NCBI GenBank assembly: GCA_002633025.1
Contig: NMRB01002257.1
Coordinates: 17,904-81,903 of the forward strand
Direction of reading: 5' to 3'
Source of the DNA: Notospermus geniculatus
Lineage: Eukaryota; Nemertea; Pilidiophora; Heteronemertea; Lineidae
Length of the DNA: 64,000 nucleotides
Part shown: positions 25,501 through 40,500 of the stretch, in pieces
Layout of the letters: every line of letters begins with the position of its first letter
How positions within the stretch are numbered: position 1 is the stretch's first letter
Made by a program: the position numbers and the translations under genes
Notes under the pieces: model-generated
Told to the model about the DNA's origin: nothing
Databases searched by the model: none
What the model saw: only the letters and a program-made list of their open reading frames with translations

Positions 25501-28500
25501 CAATAGTAGCCAGGAGCACAGTCACCACTCGGTAGAGCAAGTCCCGCCTTGTCACAATACTTCCCAGGTTCACAGGGCAGAGGAGCAGGGCTTCCAAGCG
25601 GACAGTATTCGCCTAGGATAGGAAAAGGATGTGTCTTCTTTATATCACAGATTTCATACATGAATTTGAGACTGATTGGAGTTTGCCAGTTTGCAAATGA
25701 CTTACGCCTCACAAATGTGGCTCAACAAGACCTTTCAGAAAGCTCCTGCCGCATGCATGTAATCATGGACACTTCACTTTCAGCTTACATGTAATTCGTT
25801 GGAGCACAGGAGACTGATACGTAGTACTATAGGCTTACCTGGTTGGCATTTCCCTCCCTTTGGAGAAACAGGGCGAGGTGAGTCAGCCCCAGAGGTGCAG
25901 AACCAGCCCTCATCACATGGGCCAGTGGTGTTCACATTCCCCTGACCAGCACAATAAAATCCCGGTGGACACTGCATGCAGGCAGAAATATCATACTGGC
26001 CTGCAAAAGAAACAATATTGACACTGGGAAGCTTTGGAGCCCAAGATTTATTCGAATATCGAAGAACTTGATGAAACCAAACTAAGCGTCACAAGATGGT
26101 TCTATTGCACATTGGTAAGCAGACATCACTTTTGAACCTCCTGAAGATGAAATGTGATTCTTACCAGTCAAGTTGTTGAAAGATCCCTTTGGACATTTAT
26201 ATTGCAGACTGTACTTTGTACCGTTTGGACAATAATGGCCCTCTGGACAGAAATATGGCAAATATTCAGTGGAATTTTCAGGGCAAAAGAAACTTTGAGG
26301 GCAGGTCTTGCATGTTGACTGTCCCGTCTCGTCCTGAAAGATAAAATACCCATGGTCTTATACATCAACAGCAGCGACTCCCTTAGCAGATGGCTCTGCC
26401 AGGAGGACACTCTCTAAAGGACAACAGAGTTCAGCCCAGAATTGATCATTCTGTACATTTTGATATCTGTATTAACAGGACATCTCTCGAACTTCGAGAA
26501 CAAACCATGCCCAACTCACCAAGAGTCAGAAAAGCATCAGCGTGAATTATGCTTTATTGGTATTGGTAAATCCTGAATGGCATAAATGATTTACAAAGGA
26601 TTGCTTGGTTCGTCCACAACTGTACCTGATATGTTCCAGCAGGACAAGATTGGGGCATTCCACTTCCTTCACGGCAGAAATATCCAGTAGGACAAATGGC
26701 ACCATCTCCGGTGTGGTTCCCAGTGGGAACAGGCACATCTACACCTTGTGCACAGTAGTATCCTGCTGAACAATCGCCGACTGGAGCTGTCAGGTTCGTC
26801 CCATCACAGAATCTCCCAGCAGAACAAGACTGGCATTGAGATGAGGTGCTCAGGCTTAGCAGGTTGCTGAATGTCCCCCGTGGGCACGGAGCCCAGTCAC
26901 GCCCGGTGCCTTTTGGGCAGAAATAGCCACGTGGGCAGGGGAAGAACCCAGGTACTGGTTTTCCTGAAGATCAAGCAGGGACTCGTTAAAAAGAATCATT
27001 ATTGTAGCCTAAGCACCAAAGAAGAAGAAGAAGACATGAGGTGATACACGCAATGATTTAAACATAAAAAGAGTTTCAGTATGAAAATGCCAAGGATTAA
27101 CTCACCACCAAATTCGCTGGGAACACAGTAAAATCCCTCTGGACAAGTTAGACAAACGTCAGCACCGCTGGAGTTGGTGAAGGTGCCTGGCTGGCAGGGC
27201 AGGGGCTTGGGACTGCCAGCAGGGCAGTAGAAACCCAGAGGACAGAGGGTCGTACTTGGTTCTGGGATGGTATCTCCACCAGGACAGTAGTATCCTGGGT
27301 TACAGTCGCCACTGGGCCACACCAACCCTAATAATGGAAACAACAGAAATTTGAAAACAGTCATACCCTACATGTACACTTCAATAGAAAGCTACAACCT
27401 GCCAATGTTAGTAAACCCAGGGACATCCTCCGTTGTTTCTTACCTGATGTATTACAATATTTGCCACCATCACACATGATACACTGAGTCACATTAAGTC
27501 TGCCAGTGGTATTGCTATATGTTCCTGGTGGGCAAGGTGTTGGCGATGGGGATGTCATCGGACAATAGTGACCCGCAGGACAGATGACAGCAGTGGACGT
27601 ATTGGATCCAACTGGACAATAGTACCTGAAATACACACAAAATATTTAGAGAGCAGTCACTCACAAGGTAGCTGACGGTTGTAATGGACCACCCTGGTAC
27701 ATTGTCATCTGAAATACACAAGACAAAAGAGAAAAATTCGATGAAGCAGGAAATACGTTACCCAGGTTCGCATTGCTCATCTGGAAGCACAAGCCCAGCT
27801 TTAGTACAAACAAGTCCAGCCAAACAAGGAGAGCACTCCACTTCCTTGCTCAAGCCTGTCCTGTTATTGAAACTGCCCATGGGACACGGCCTTGGTGAAG
27901 CTGTTCCACGAGGACAGTAATGGCCAGCTGGGCAGATGTCGGCATCTTCTCCTGCAAGGGAAGGGCAACAGAGAAATCATTTGAATCGAAGTATGCATTC
28001 TCATTCATAAGGTAAGCAACCAACAAGCACAAATCTTTATTCCTGAGGACATGGTTGTGTAAGTTGACCCCCAACAGAAAGAAGTTCAAATTTTCTAATC
28101 ATCAGGTGTACGATTCTGGCCTGCCAGAGGAGTACAGTGGAAACACAGGGGCCTACAGGATCATCATGAACGTTGTGGCAATACCTTGTGATGGTGCTGA
28201 TGAATTGGCTGACGTCTTGCAGAAATATCCTGGAGAACATTTCCCCTTTGGTTTACTCATCCCTGCTTCTGGACAGTAGAAACCACCCAGGCAAGGTGCA
28301 CAGTCTTCTTCCCTCTGGAGGCCTGGAAACCAAAGAATAGAGTGAGGCAATTCATTGATCCTCATCTGAACAATAGTTGAAAGACCCGAGATACATCGTC
28401 GATTCGCATGGACTCGGTGGAATTCACATGGACTCAGTGGATTTGCAGCGATTCGGTGGAATTTCTCACCTGTTTTGTTATTAAACCTTCCAACAGGACA

Positions 28501-31500
28501 TGGATATTCCTCTGCGTATTGGGTTCCATTTGGACAGAAGTAACCTTCAGGACAAATGACCATGAGCCTCTTCTCATCTACACGACCCCTGTTGTCACAG
28601 TAGTAGCCTGCAGGGCACACCTTACAAGATGCCTGGATCTCCTGGTCTTGGTAGGTGCCATTCGGGCAGCGGGTGGGTGTGGCGCTTCCTGGCAGACACA
28701 TGTAACCAATGGGACATCTGAAATCCAGCAACGTCGAAATAGCCACTGGCAAAATTCTACCTCCATCTATGGTGGAATGGTATATCACAATGTAAAAGGT
28801 TCATGCAGAATGAACCAAAAGGTTCATGCAGAATGAACCATTCAAGATCTGTCCTAAAGAGATATCACAGGGCAGGCAAGTGTGCAGCTTGGCTGAGGCC
28901 ACCCAAAGTTTGCATTCATTATTTCAGTGGCGCACCCCAGTATTTGATTCCCTTACTCACCTGAATTCAAATGGTGTTGAGACATTCTGTCCCTCAGGGC
29001 AGTAGTATCCTTCTGCACACAAACCCTCAGGCTCCACCCCACCCATTCCAGGGCAATACATCCCAGGGGTACATGGCCTGCAATCAGACACGTTTGTCTT
29101 CCCAGGTAGATTCAGGAATGTGCCTTTTGGGCAGGGTGTACCCCTTGCACTTCCTCTTGGGCAGTAATGTCCAACGGGACAAACATCTCCAGTTGTTTTG
29201 TCCTTAGGGTTGGGTTCTATGGCTTTTAAAGTACAGAAATACCCTGGAAAAGTAAGAATCCGGGACCTTATTCACGAAGCTCTGGTAACTTACGGGAGCG
29301 CGTAAACTGTTGTCATTTGCGGGTAACCTATTGTTCTCTATTGCTTGACAAAGGATTTGCGTACCCTTAAAGTTACGGGGGCTTTGTGAATAAGGTCCCA
29401 GGCATCAAGTATAAGAACACAATGGAATTTATTGTGCCATCAAACATACCTTTCCGACATCATTATTCTGACAGAAATTGACATACCTGACATACAGGAT
29501 CCAGCTGGTTTGGACAAGGCACTGGAATTACAGAACTTCCCAGGGTCACATGGAACAGGCTCGTAAGATCCCGTGGGACAATAAAACCCCTTTGAGCACT
29601 TCCCGCCCATTATGGTTGGGGTAGCACTGCTGGTGTTACCTGAACAGAACCAACCTAAGAGGAAGAAATTGACAACTGATCATCAAAATGAAACTATTCT
29701 TGCCCACGAGTTAAAGGGATACTCCACTCATTGTGTAAAATTTTGAATTTTTGAAATATCATTAATACATTCAAATTCATTGATATCTGCAACATGTCAG
29801 ATTTTTTAAAAATCAGCAAACTCATCATTTTAAGTATTTTAATTGAATCCCAAGGGGACCATAGCACAGCACACATGATGTCATGTGTGCTCAATGCATA
29901 TTTATGAAGGAACAACCAATAGGCCTAGGCAGTCACAGTATTAGCTCATTCACTACAAAGGTCATCAGCCTGTTGACACTAGTGACATAACAATTCATGG
30001 CATTAGTCTCTGTGGATTGATAAAAATTCAAAAGCTTACAATGAGTGGAGTATCCCTTTAAATGTGGGAGTAACTTCAGAACCAAAAAACTGTTCAAGCA
30101 TGCATGCCATGCTTCAGTTGGAGAACTACACAGGCTTTTGACGCTTTTGACTATATCCTCCAGTAAACTCACCAGGGTCACAAAGTCCAGTAGGTTCATG
30201 GAGGCCTGCAAGAGCACAGAACATCCCAGGTGTACAAGGAGAACAGTCTTCAACACTACCGCCTCTTGATGCATTCAAGAATGTTCCCAGAGGACAAGGG
30301 AATTCCTTTGGAAATCTGGTACCCTGAGGGCAGTAATGTCCAGGAGGACAAGGGAAGTAACCGGTTGAGCTGTTTGGGCAATGGAAACCTGTAGGACATG
30401 GCAGGCAGGTTGCAAGTCCTGTCTGATTGCTGTACGTTCCATGTTCGCATGGGATGGGGTGGTCGCTGCCCCGAGGACACGCATGGCCCAATGGGCAGAT
30501 TCCTCCAAGCCCAGTGTGTCCGCCTGGAAAGAAGATTAGACTTTCCATTTAGAAGTTGGGCACAGCATGTCATACCGTACTATAACTTCAAGACGAATAT
30601 CGTGGAACATCACTAAGGGAGAAGCAACATGGTGCATCAGCAACCAACCAACAAAATACAGGTATGTAATTTTCAATGAATTCTAAAGTGGCCATCTGAC
30701 AAGAGAATTCTCGAGGCAAGCTTCCAGTCTGCTCAAAATGTAATTTGACAAACCTTTTGACACACAAACTGAACCATCTCCAGAGTAATTCCCTGGCTCA
30801 GGTCGGTCAACTCCATGAACGCAGTACTGTCCTTTTGAACACCACCCAGTTGGTTCCAGGGCAGCAAGTTCTTTACAGTACATCCCACCTGGGCATTGTC
30901 GGCATTCTGTTTCATTGCCAAGGCCAGTTTCATTGTTGAAGGTGCCTCGGGGGCAGGGTTGCCAGTTGGTTTCGGTCCCAGGCGGACAGAAATATCCATG
31001 CGGGCAGGGCCCAATCAACTCTCCTTTCACACAGAACCTATTTCATTAGAAAAACCAATGCACATCATAAGTGGTTGTGACGATAGCTCTGCAATATTAG
31101 CCCGCACCATTTCATTGTGCTAGAATATGTGCACAAATTGTGCACAAATGTGCACAAAAATGTGCTAGAATATGTTACATGTAGATATGTTTCCTCTACA
31201 TGTAGATGAAATGTTAGATACCAAAGGAAAGAACTCTACAAAAGTTGCCTCCCATAATTAAGCAGTCTTTTGTTCTTAACTTATACTGTTCAAACGCCTA
31301 CCTGCCAATAGGACAGACACTACATTCCGCTGCCCCTGTATAATTTGTGTACTTTCCAAATCCACAAGGAACAGGATTTGGTGACCTTTCTGGACAGTGA
31401 TGGAACACCGGACAAATGTAGTTCAAAGGTTCTGACTGATTTTGGCCAGGTGGGCAATAGAACCCAGGGTGACAAGGTCCACTCGTTGTGTTCAACCCCT

Positions 31501-34500
31501 CAGCGTCACAAAACATGCCTTTTCGGCAAGGTAAGCATTGCTTTTCATTCTTCATCATCATGTAAGGATTGTATGTGCCCTGAAATTGAAAATGTCTTTT
31601 GTGCGTCTGTTGTACATCAGATTCAATGTGAAGCTTTTCAAGTGAAGACTCGTTGCATTTTTGTTAAAGGGCTTCTAATAGTAATACAATCCACAGAAAT
31701 ACCCCATTGCAATGAACAATGTGAAGGAAAGATGACTGCCATAGCATTCAACAGTGCCTACAGAAAATGTTTGCGTGCTTACCACAGGACATGGAGCTGG
31801 TGTCGACGACCCATCAGGGCAGTAATGGCCGACTGGGCAGCCATGTTGCCTCCTTGAAGCAGATCCATTAGTACAGTAATAGCCAGCCAAGCATAACCCC
31901 TCATTATCTTCCAGTCCAAACTGTTCACAGTAGTGTCCACCATCACAGGGATGGCAGTCAGTCTGCTTTTCCAGGCCGAGTTCGGGGCCATAGAAACCAG
32001 GTGGACACTTGATTGGCTCAGATGTTCCTCTTGGACAGTAGTTACCTGATGGAAACAGTGGTGAGTTAGCATCACAAGTATGGTAATGTTACAGTAACTG
32101 TCAAGGTAAAATGGGAAGAACTCACAAGGAAAATGAACCTTGAAACAAAACCTCCTCCTTTACTTTGGCCATTTCTCAGTCCATCAGGTAAGACAAAACT
32201 TGTTCACAGTCCAGTCCAATCCTGGAGAACTGAAGCCATTCGAAAACTAACACTAAGACAAATTGGTTACTAACTGCCTCAAGGTTTCTGTGAACAACAT
32301 ACATGTACTGTTGATGATAAGTGATAAGGACACAACAAATGAAGATAGAACCGAACCTTTGGGACACACATCAGCTAATTCGGTCTGATTGGGTGTAACT
32401 GACTTGGCATAACTTTTGCAGAAGTAGCCCCTCTCACAGTACTGATCAGGAGCTGTCAGTCCTGGCACTGTACAAGCCTGCCCACCCAAGCAAGGACTGC
32501 ATTCGTCTGGTGAACTCAGCCCTGTCAAATTGCTGTAGGTTCCTGGAGGGCAGGGATACTGGTCCTTGAAGCGGGTGCCTGTAGCAAGAACAAGAATATG
32601 AAAGCAGATTTGGAGGCCTTTCAGGAGAGTCTGGGATGGTCAATTGCAAGCACCTGGGTTACGAGCCCATGTAGTGGGCAAGTCACGATGATCATCCTCG
32701 ATCAGTTAAAGCAAATTGGTTAAAGGCCAGCCAAACTTTCAGAGATACTGCACTACTTACCATTAGGACAGTAATACCCAGGAGGGCATAGCACACTCTC
32801 ATTGATGATGACAACACCATGCCTGTTATCACAGAAATAACCCCGAGGACACACTTCACAATCTGCTCTCCCAGTTTTCTCCTGGTAAGTACCACTTGGA
32901 CAAATGACAGGCTGGCTTGAATGGTCGGGACAGAAATGACCTAGTGGACATTGATGCTCTGCTGGATGGACTTGACCTTCTGGACAGTAGTGACCTGCAC
33001 TGCAGTTGCCTACAGAAGAGGAAGATGCAAGGATTGAGGCTCTTACATTCTCTGATGGAAAGCCCTCAACCACTCAAGACTGTTCAAATTGCTGACCCAA
33101 TTGCTTGAAGGAACCCATAGAAAACTCAACACCATCAACCTTATGGGCAACTCCTTGGGACAGCGGAAACAAAACTCTTTAGCTACAGTCACAACATCAT
33201 ACATCGACATACCTGAAGGCTGAGACAAGTTGAACGCATTGCAGTACTCTCCCCCGGGGCAGGCAAGGCAATCACTAATTTCACCATGGCCATCACCATT
33301 AGTGTAAGAACCTGGTGGGCAGGGTACAGGGAGTGGTGTTCCAGAGGGGCAGAAGTAACCCGCAGGGCAAATATAGCCAGTACTCCCATCAGTTGGTGTG
33401 GCATTGTATGATCCTTGAGCACAGTAGAAGCCAATGCTGCAATTGGCAGATGGAAGAGCAAGGCCAGTGGATTCACAATATTTGCCTGCAGGACAGGGTG
33501 ACGGACTTGAAGAACCTGAGAAAGAGAAATTCAGTCCAATCTAAGTAAGGGTAAATATCATCATCATCAACATCAGGATAAGATCACCATCACCATCATT
33601 GCAGCAACTTGACTGAAGGAGGCAAAACTCACCCTCAGGACAAAAATGTCCAATAGGACAGACTGCTCCATGATATGTGTCATTAGGTTCCAAGGCTCCA
33701 CCAGTGCAGTACCATCCCTTGCTGCAGTTTCCCGTCGCTGTGATGCTGGCATTCTGTCCACAATATCTACCGCCTGGGCATGGGAAGCAGGAACTGTCTG
33801 ACATGCCATAAGGGAGAGGGTTGTATGTTCCTGGCGGGCATGGGTATTCCGTGCCATATTTCGTTCCATCGGGACAATAATATCCAGGTGGACAACCGAA
33901 ATTGATAAAATCTGAAGTATTCTTGGGACAGTAGTAACTTTGTGGGCAGACCATACACACTGACATTCCTTCCACTGGTGCAAATGTCCCAGGCTCACAC
34001 GGGAGAGGATGGACAGTTCCAGTAGGGCAATAGTGGCCAACTGGACACACACCACCAGTGCCTTTGAAAGTAGAGTAATCCGAGCAGTTGCAGGCGTCAG
34101 ATGCCATGGTTCTGTTCTTGCCATCAGTAGGTGACTGAACTCCACTTTTTCTGGGGACTGGGGCATTTGTTTGATAAACTACATGCAGTGGAGCTTTCGT
34201 CGTAGTCTTTATGAGTAGTTGTGGTTTGTCGTATTTGATTTTCACAGGGTTTGGTCGGTCCACACCAGATGTACAGAAATGACCTGCAATTAGAATGGAA
34301 AATCTAATGACACCAACTTTTTCAAACTCTAACACGTTTCATGCCTTCACCTCCTACTTACCTTCACTACATTACTTTTCTTACACTGACAAGATGCACC
34401 CAGTCTTCTTAACCAGTTCATAAATTCATCAACATTATTCACAGAAACACCAAAGATTTACATTGGAATGGATCAAGAACCCACCTTTGGAACAATTTCC

Positions 34501-37500
34501 ACTCGGTTGAGTTAGGTGTTCACCTTTGCAGTATTGTCCACCAGGACAGGGCTTACACTGGGCGAGACTAGATCCCATCTCTTCGTCATTGTAGGTACCG
34601 CTTGGACATGCCTTCCAGTCCCTACCAGTACCTGAAACATATTCGAAGGATCGTGGAAATGCAGTGAGCACGGAAAGCTGATGTGGTCTGTAAAGAAAAG
34701 GGCTTCATGTTGCTGAATCTACACATACCTGGTGGACAAAAATACCCTTGTGGACATCTCAATGCATTCTGTGAGGCATTCAGCAGAGTAACCGGGAGAC
34801 AGTAGAAGCCAACAGGACATGTATCACACTCTGAAGATCCAGTTTTATTGGTGAAGGATCCTGGTGGACAAGGCTGGTAGATCTGACTGCCGTTTGGACA
34901 ATACATGGCTACGGGACAAACAAACTCGTCAGGGTTAGGTACTGATATGCCTTTGGGGCAGTAGTATCCTCCCCAACATTTGGTGCTTGCATGGACCATT
35001 CCTGAAAAAGATACATTCTAGTGATGAATCCAGTCGAACTCCAAAATGTCATTTTCACAGAGAGCTATTTTCGAAGTGAGGAGGGGAACTTGTTCAAAAA
35101 GTGGAAGGAAAATGTTCTTTTGTTTTCAGACAAGACTTCTTAAAGTTACAGAGAACTCCGTTACCTTGATGTGGGCAATAGAACCCAGGTGTACACTTAG
35201 TGCATTCCTCACTCTTTTTTAGTCCCCCAGCACTGGAGAAGGTTCCATTAGGACATGGAGTAGGTACAGCACTCCCTTTAGGACAGTATGATCCCAATGA
35301 ACATCGTATCTGGTCAGGAGTCTCTGAGCCATTCGGGCAGATGTATCCTGTGGAGGAAATACAGTAAGAATCATTATGGCGCTTCACACTTCCACGAACA
35401 GAAATACAGCGTCTTTTATACTTGCCCATCAGACAAGTGCAAGTAAAAGTGCAGAACTGGTTTTTGGCGGTCGTGATCTTCAGTGTTCTGATATTCCTAC
35501 TGGCAATCAAAAGTATGGGGTGCTAGGCTTCTATCTAGATTTCTTTACTGTGCTTTTTCCACAGTCCATACTTTCTACCTTCCTTTACCTGGCAAACACA
35601 ATGGACCAGGCACCTTCATCCCAGCATCAGGACAGTACCGTCCACCAACACATTTTGCACAGTCCTCACTCCTCTTGGCCCCAGTCTCATTCCGATAGGT
35701 ACCAGGTGGACATGGGCGGGGTAGTATGGTCCCTTCTGGACAATAGTGGCCAAGAGGACATACATCTGCCATTTCACCCATAGAAGGTTTGGAACTGTTG
35801 GCTCCAAGTTTACAGTAGTAACCTGGAAGGACAAAACGAATGGTCATAGGCAAAGCTACAGTAGCAGTCAAACAGACGTAGGAAAGCTGGCAAATAGATG
35901 TAGGAAAGCTGGCAAGACAGAGGTAAGCTGGCAAACAGACGTAGGAAAGCTGGCAAACAGATGTAGAAAACGTGGCAAACAGACGTAGGAAAGCTGGCAA
36001 TGGTCTCAGATGGAGGTTCTCCCAAGTGCTTCACTAACCTGGTTCACATCGTTCCATGGGTTGATCAAGTCCTGGCATACCACACGAGTAACCTCCTAGA
36101 CATGGCAGGCAATCATGGAGACTAGCCCTCCTGGTGATGTTGCTGTATGTTCCATTAGGACATGGGAAACGGTAGGCATTGCCTGTGCCAGGAGGGCAGT
36201 AAAAGCCTGAAAGAAACGTATTTAATGTGATTGATTTATTAAAATTTATTAAAATCACAGTAATGTTGTTTTTTTTCTTTAAATTGTATCTTTATTTACA
36301 AACTATACATTACATTATACAAACTATACATTACATTACATTTTTTTACATTTCTTTTTACATTCTTTTTACAATTCTTTTTACAATGCATTCCTATTTT
36401 TATTACATTCTTTTTATATTTCTTTTTTACATTCTTTTTACAATTCTTTTACAATGCATTCCTATTTTATTACATTCTTTTTACATGTACCTTCTTTTTC
36501 AAGAGAAATTATGAATACATTCTCCTCACCGTAATGTAATTCTCCTCACAGTAATGTTAAGCAGAAGATGTGGAAGGAAAAGAGCAAGTTATGGGGAGAA
36601 AACAGACTAATCAGACATTTACATCATCGTGTGGGATACCTATACACAAAGTTTCAAGTGGCAACATTTCAACTTGTCTCTCCATATCATCTCATCAAGT
36701 TGACCATCCAAGGACAAACCTCAGGAAATGCAAATACAATGCAAGGAAAAACATCAGATTTCAACACTTTGGCCTTACCTGATGGGCATTCAGCATTCTC
36801 ATAGAGAACAACTGGTGCATTAGTCGGATCACAAACAAATCCAGCAGGGCAAGTATTACAAACGCCTTGCCTTTTCTCCTCCTGGTAGGTGCCCGGCGGA
36901 CACCGTTTTGGTTCAGCACTACCTTTTGGACAATGGTAGCCTGGAAAAGCAAATGGAGGACGGAGAATCTAACCAAGGTATCTCATAAACAATGAAAAAA
37001 TAGCTATTTGGTCATTTTCTTCATGCGCTCATCACAAGAGGGTATAACTTAAAGGGAGACATGCGAAAAATATTGCCCGGCGGGCACAAGTTGTCTGAGT
37101 TGTAGCGCCGTCTGTTAATACACGGTGACACTACGCTATATCACAGGCGCCTGTAGAGCTATCAGTGAGTTTGGAACACTTTTCTAACCAAACGTATCTA
37201 AAAAACACAACACGTATCTAAAAACACACCACGAGCTCATAAATCCGTGAGCTCGGGGTGTGTTTTTTTACAAACTAGTGTTTTTTGGTTAGATACGTGT
37301 TCTAAGCTCACTAATAGCTCTACAGGGGCCTGTGATGTAGCGTAGTGTCACCGTGTATTAACAGACGGCGCTACAACTCAGACAACTTGTGCCCGCCGGG
37401 CAATATTTTTCGCATGTCTCCCTTTAAGGCAGTGGAGATTCCTGGTATGGAACTTTAAAAACGGTGTTTGAATAAAGCCAATCTGGCTTACCATGAGGAC

Positions 37501-40500
37501 AGGTGAACTCATACGGAGTAGGACTAGCTTGTCCTTTGGGGCAGTAATGGCCAGGTTGACACATTCCCGTTGGGCGAGAGTTACCAAGGCCTGCACAAAA
37601 CACTCCAGCTGGACATGGCAAACAGTCTGATTGGCTTCCCTTTCCGGTTTCATTGCTGTAGGTTCCACTAGGACAAGGTGTGGGGTGGAAGCTTCCGGCT
37701 GGGCAGTAAGAACCGTCGGGGCAGGTTATTTCTGAAGAGAGCATAGAGAACAGTGAATACGAAGATCAATATTTGTCATTCTAAGGGTTTTCAAACGAAT
37801 ACCCGAAGCAACTGGTGCAATGACAAAAAAATTAGTTGGACCTCCATTCTGTGTTACACACATCACCACCAACATTACCGGTAGCCGGAATGGATTCCCT
37901 TCATCTAAAGAGGACAATGACATTATACATGTAGGCTACATGCACTCACTTTTTCCACCAGTACAGTAGAATCCAGCCTCGCATTTCCCAGATGGTTTCT
38001 TCAGATAGTCAGCATTACAGCGATATCCTTGTGAACAAGGGACAGGATGACCCGAGCCTGTCGGACAGTAGAACCCCTTCTTACAGTTGCCTCCCATGGT
38101 GTCATTACTTGGTGTGTCCATGGAGGAACCTCCAGTGCAATAATATCCACTGGCGCAGTCACCGGAGGGAGACGTTAGTCCTGGTTTTTCACAATATTTG
38201 CCAGCTGTTAGAAGAAAATGCAAGATATTTTTTTCAAATTTGTGTGTTGAATATTCCTTTACAGTTACTACTACCTGTAGGCTACAGGTGTCTCTTCAAA
38301 TTCTTACAAAAAAGTAGCCATAGTCTGTCATTATCAGGAGTTAACGCCTAAAAAAGTGACATGGTTGAATTTACCTGGACATGGCTGACAGTCATCAGAA
38401 TGTTTCCTCATCTTGAGCGGATTGAATGTCCCAGGAGGACAGGGATACTGGTGTGCGTCTTCTGTCCCTTCAGGGCAGTAGTGACCCTCCTCACAGGGGG
38501 TCTCTTCATAATCTATGACACCACCATCACAATAATAACCTGTGGAATACACAATGCTTCCATTGGTAAATCAGGTGAACACTATTATTAACGCTCATTT
38601 TCAGTGAGGTTGCTACCAAGACTCTTGCAGGAGCCATAACGACCATCTAGCAGAACCTACAAGAACATCAAGAGGAGTCATCAACGACCATCTAGTAGAA
38701 CCTACAAGAACATCAAGAGGAGTCATCAACGACCATCTAGCAGAACCTACAAGAACATCAAGAGGAGTCATCAACGACCATCTAACAGAACCTACAAGAT
38801 CATCAAGAGGAGTCATCAACGACCATCTAGCAGAATCTACAAGAACATCAAGAGGAGTCATCAACGACCATCTAACAGAACCTACAAGAACATCAAAAGG
38901 AGTCATCACACCTTGGAGGAATTATACTTGTGAAGTATAATTCCTCCTAGATCACACTGTCAATGAACCAGGAATACTAGCATGCAATATTTGCAACTAA
39001 CAATCTTACTAAATGAACTCACCAGCAGGGCAGTTTTCACACTCCACATAGCCACGATCATTTGCATATTTCCCTGCTGGACACTCCAGCATCTCTGTCA
39101 TGTTTGGCTTGTTGGGGCAGTAGTTTCCCTTGTAACACTTCACACCTCGACCGATGAGTATTGTCTGACGACATTTCTTGGAGAGATGTCTCAGTGTCTG
39201 GCTGATGGGGTATTTGGTGTCAACTTTTCCGAGGCAGATATGTCCTGCTCCACATAGGCCTGGAATAAATGTAATGGATGTTTAGGGTATTAAAAGGACA
39301 ATTCACACAAAGGACAATTTATACCTAGGACACTGGTACTAAGAACAACTCATACCTATAGGACAATTGGTACAGTCTACAGGGTAACTCGTACAGGGGA
39401 CAATTCGTACCAAGGACAACTTGTACCAGGACAATTCGTACCTAGGACATTTCATAGATTTGAAAGGAACTTTCTGCCACATTCCTCTGATATAAGTTCA
39501 AGGTGAGTCACATCATCTCAACCAAAGTTCAACCAAATCGTTCTCTACATGATGTTCCCGATTGTACACCCCAAAGGAAATCATACATCTTTCACGGTCT
39601 TACCTGAAGGTTTTGAAAGATGTACCCCATCACAGTACATGCCATGAGGACAATTTCTGCACTGTTTCTCCTTTGACAAACCAGTCTCATTACTGTAAGT
39701 CCCAGGTGGACATGGACGAATATCGATTCCAGTTCCTTTTGGACAGAAATAGCCGAGAGGACATATTTCACTGTCACCAATTTTGATGCAGAATTGGCCA
39801 GCAGGGCATGAGTGGCATTCAACTGCATGAGTGGTGTTGGACTGAAATGTTTGGATATTGCACAGACTATTAATCTGAGGATAACAAGGAAGGCAATCAA
39901 AAGGAATCAAAATCTAAGGGAGAAAACACAAATAGCTCACTGAACACTAGATGACTTTTATTACTAAACACTTTCATACATGTAGCTGACTGCTGAAACT
40001 TCAAGGATTACTTACATAGCTGTTGTTTCTGCAAGGTATAGGCAAGGCCGACCCCTTTGAACAGAAGTGGCCAGTAGGGCATGAAGAATTTTCTGGTTTC
40101 TCTTCAGTGGTCCCCTCAGGACAGAAATAGCCGGGATGACAGGGACCACTTGGATAGGACAGTCCAGATTCATTGCACAAGCTTCCAGGAGGACAGGAGT
40201 AGCACTGAGCTTGGGAGGAGAGTCTTAGCTGGTTGGACCAGGTACCTGACAAGAGATAAATGATGAACGATGGGGCAAATTCACAGAACAGACTTATGCT
40301 ACTTCTCTTCACTTATGATGGAGTCTTCCCAACCAAGAATCCTGATTATTATTCTCCATGATTTCAAGCCTCTCCTGCATGGAGTGGCAGTGAGAATTGC
40401 TCTTGGATATCCACTGGAAAAAGACTTGGTAGTGCAGGGCGATCTCCCAAGGACCAGAAACCCGAAGGTTCAGAAAAGCACATTATGTCATCAATGCCAT

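Noticed and set aside
36227-36514. 95-codon + strand frame rich in Phe, Tyr and Ile
   Set aside because: Low-complexity T/A-rich DNA; the apparent hydrophobic protein only reflects composition.
38613-38909. 98-codon - strand frame with six repeats of a 15-residue unit
   Set aside because: It is the translation of a 45-bp minisatellite in an intron, with no splice sites around it and no cysteines like the neighbouring exons.
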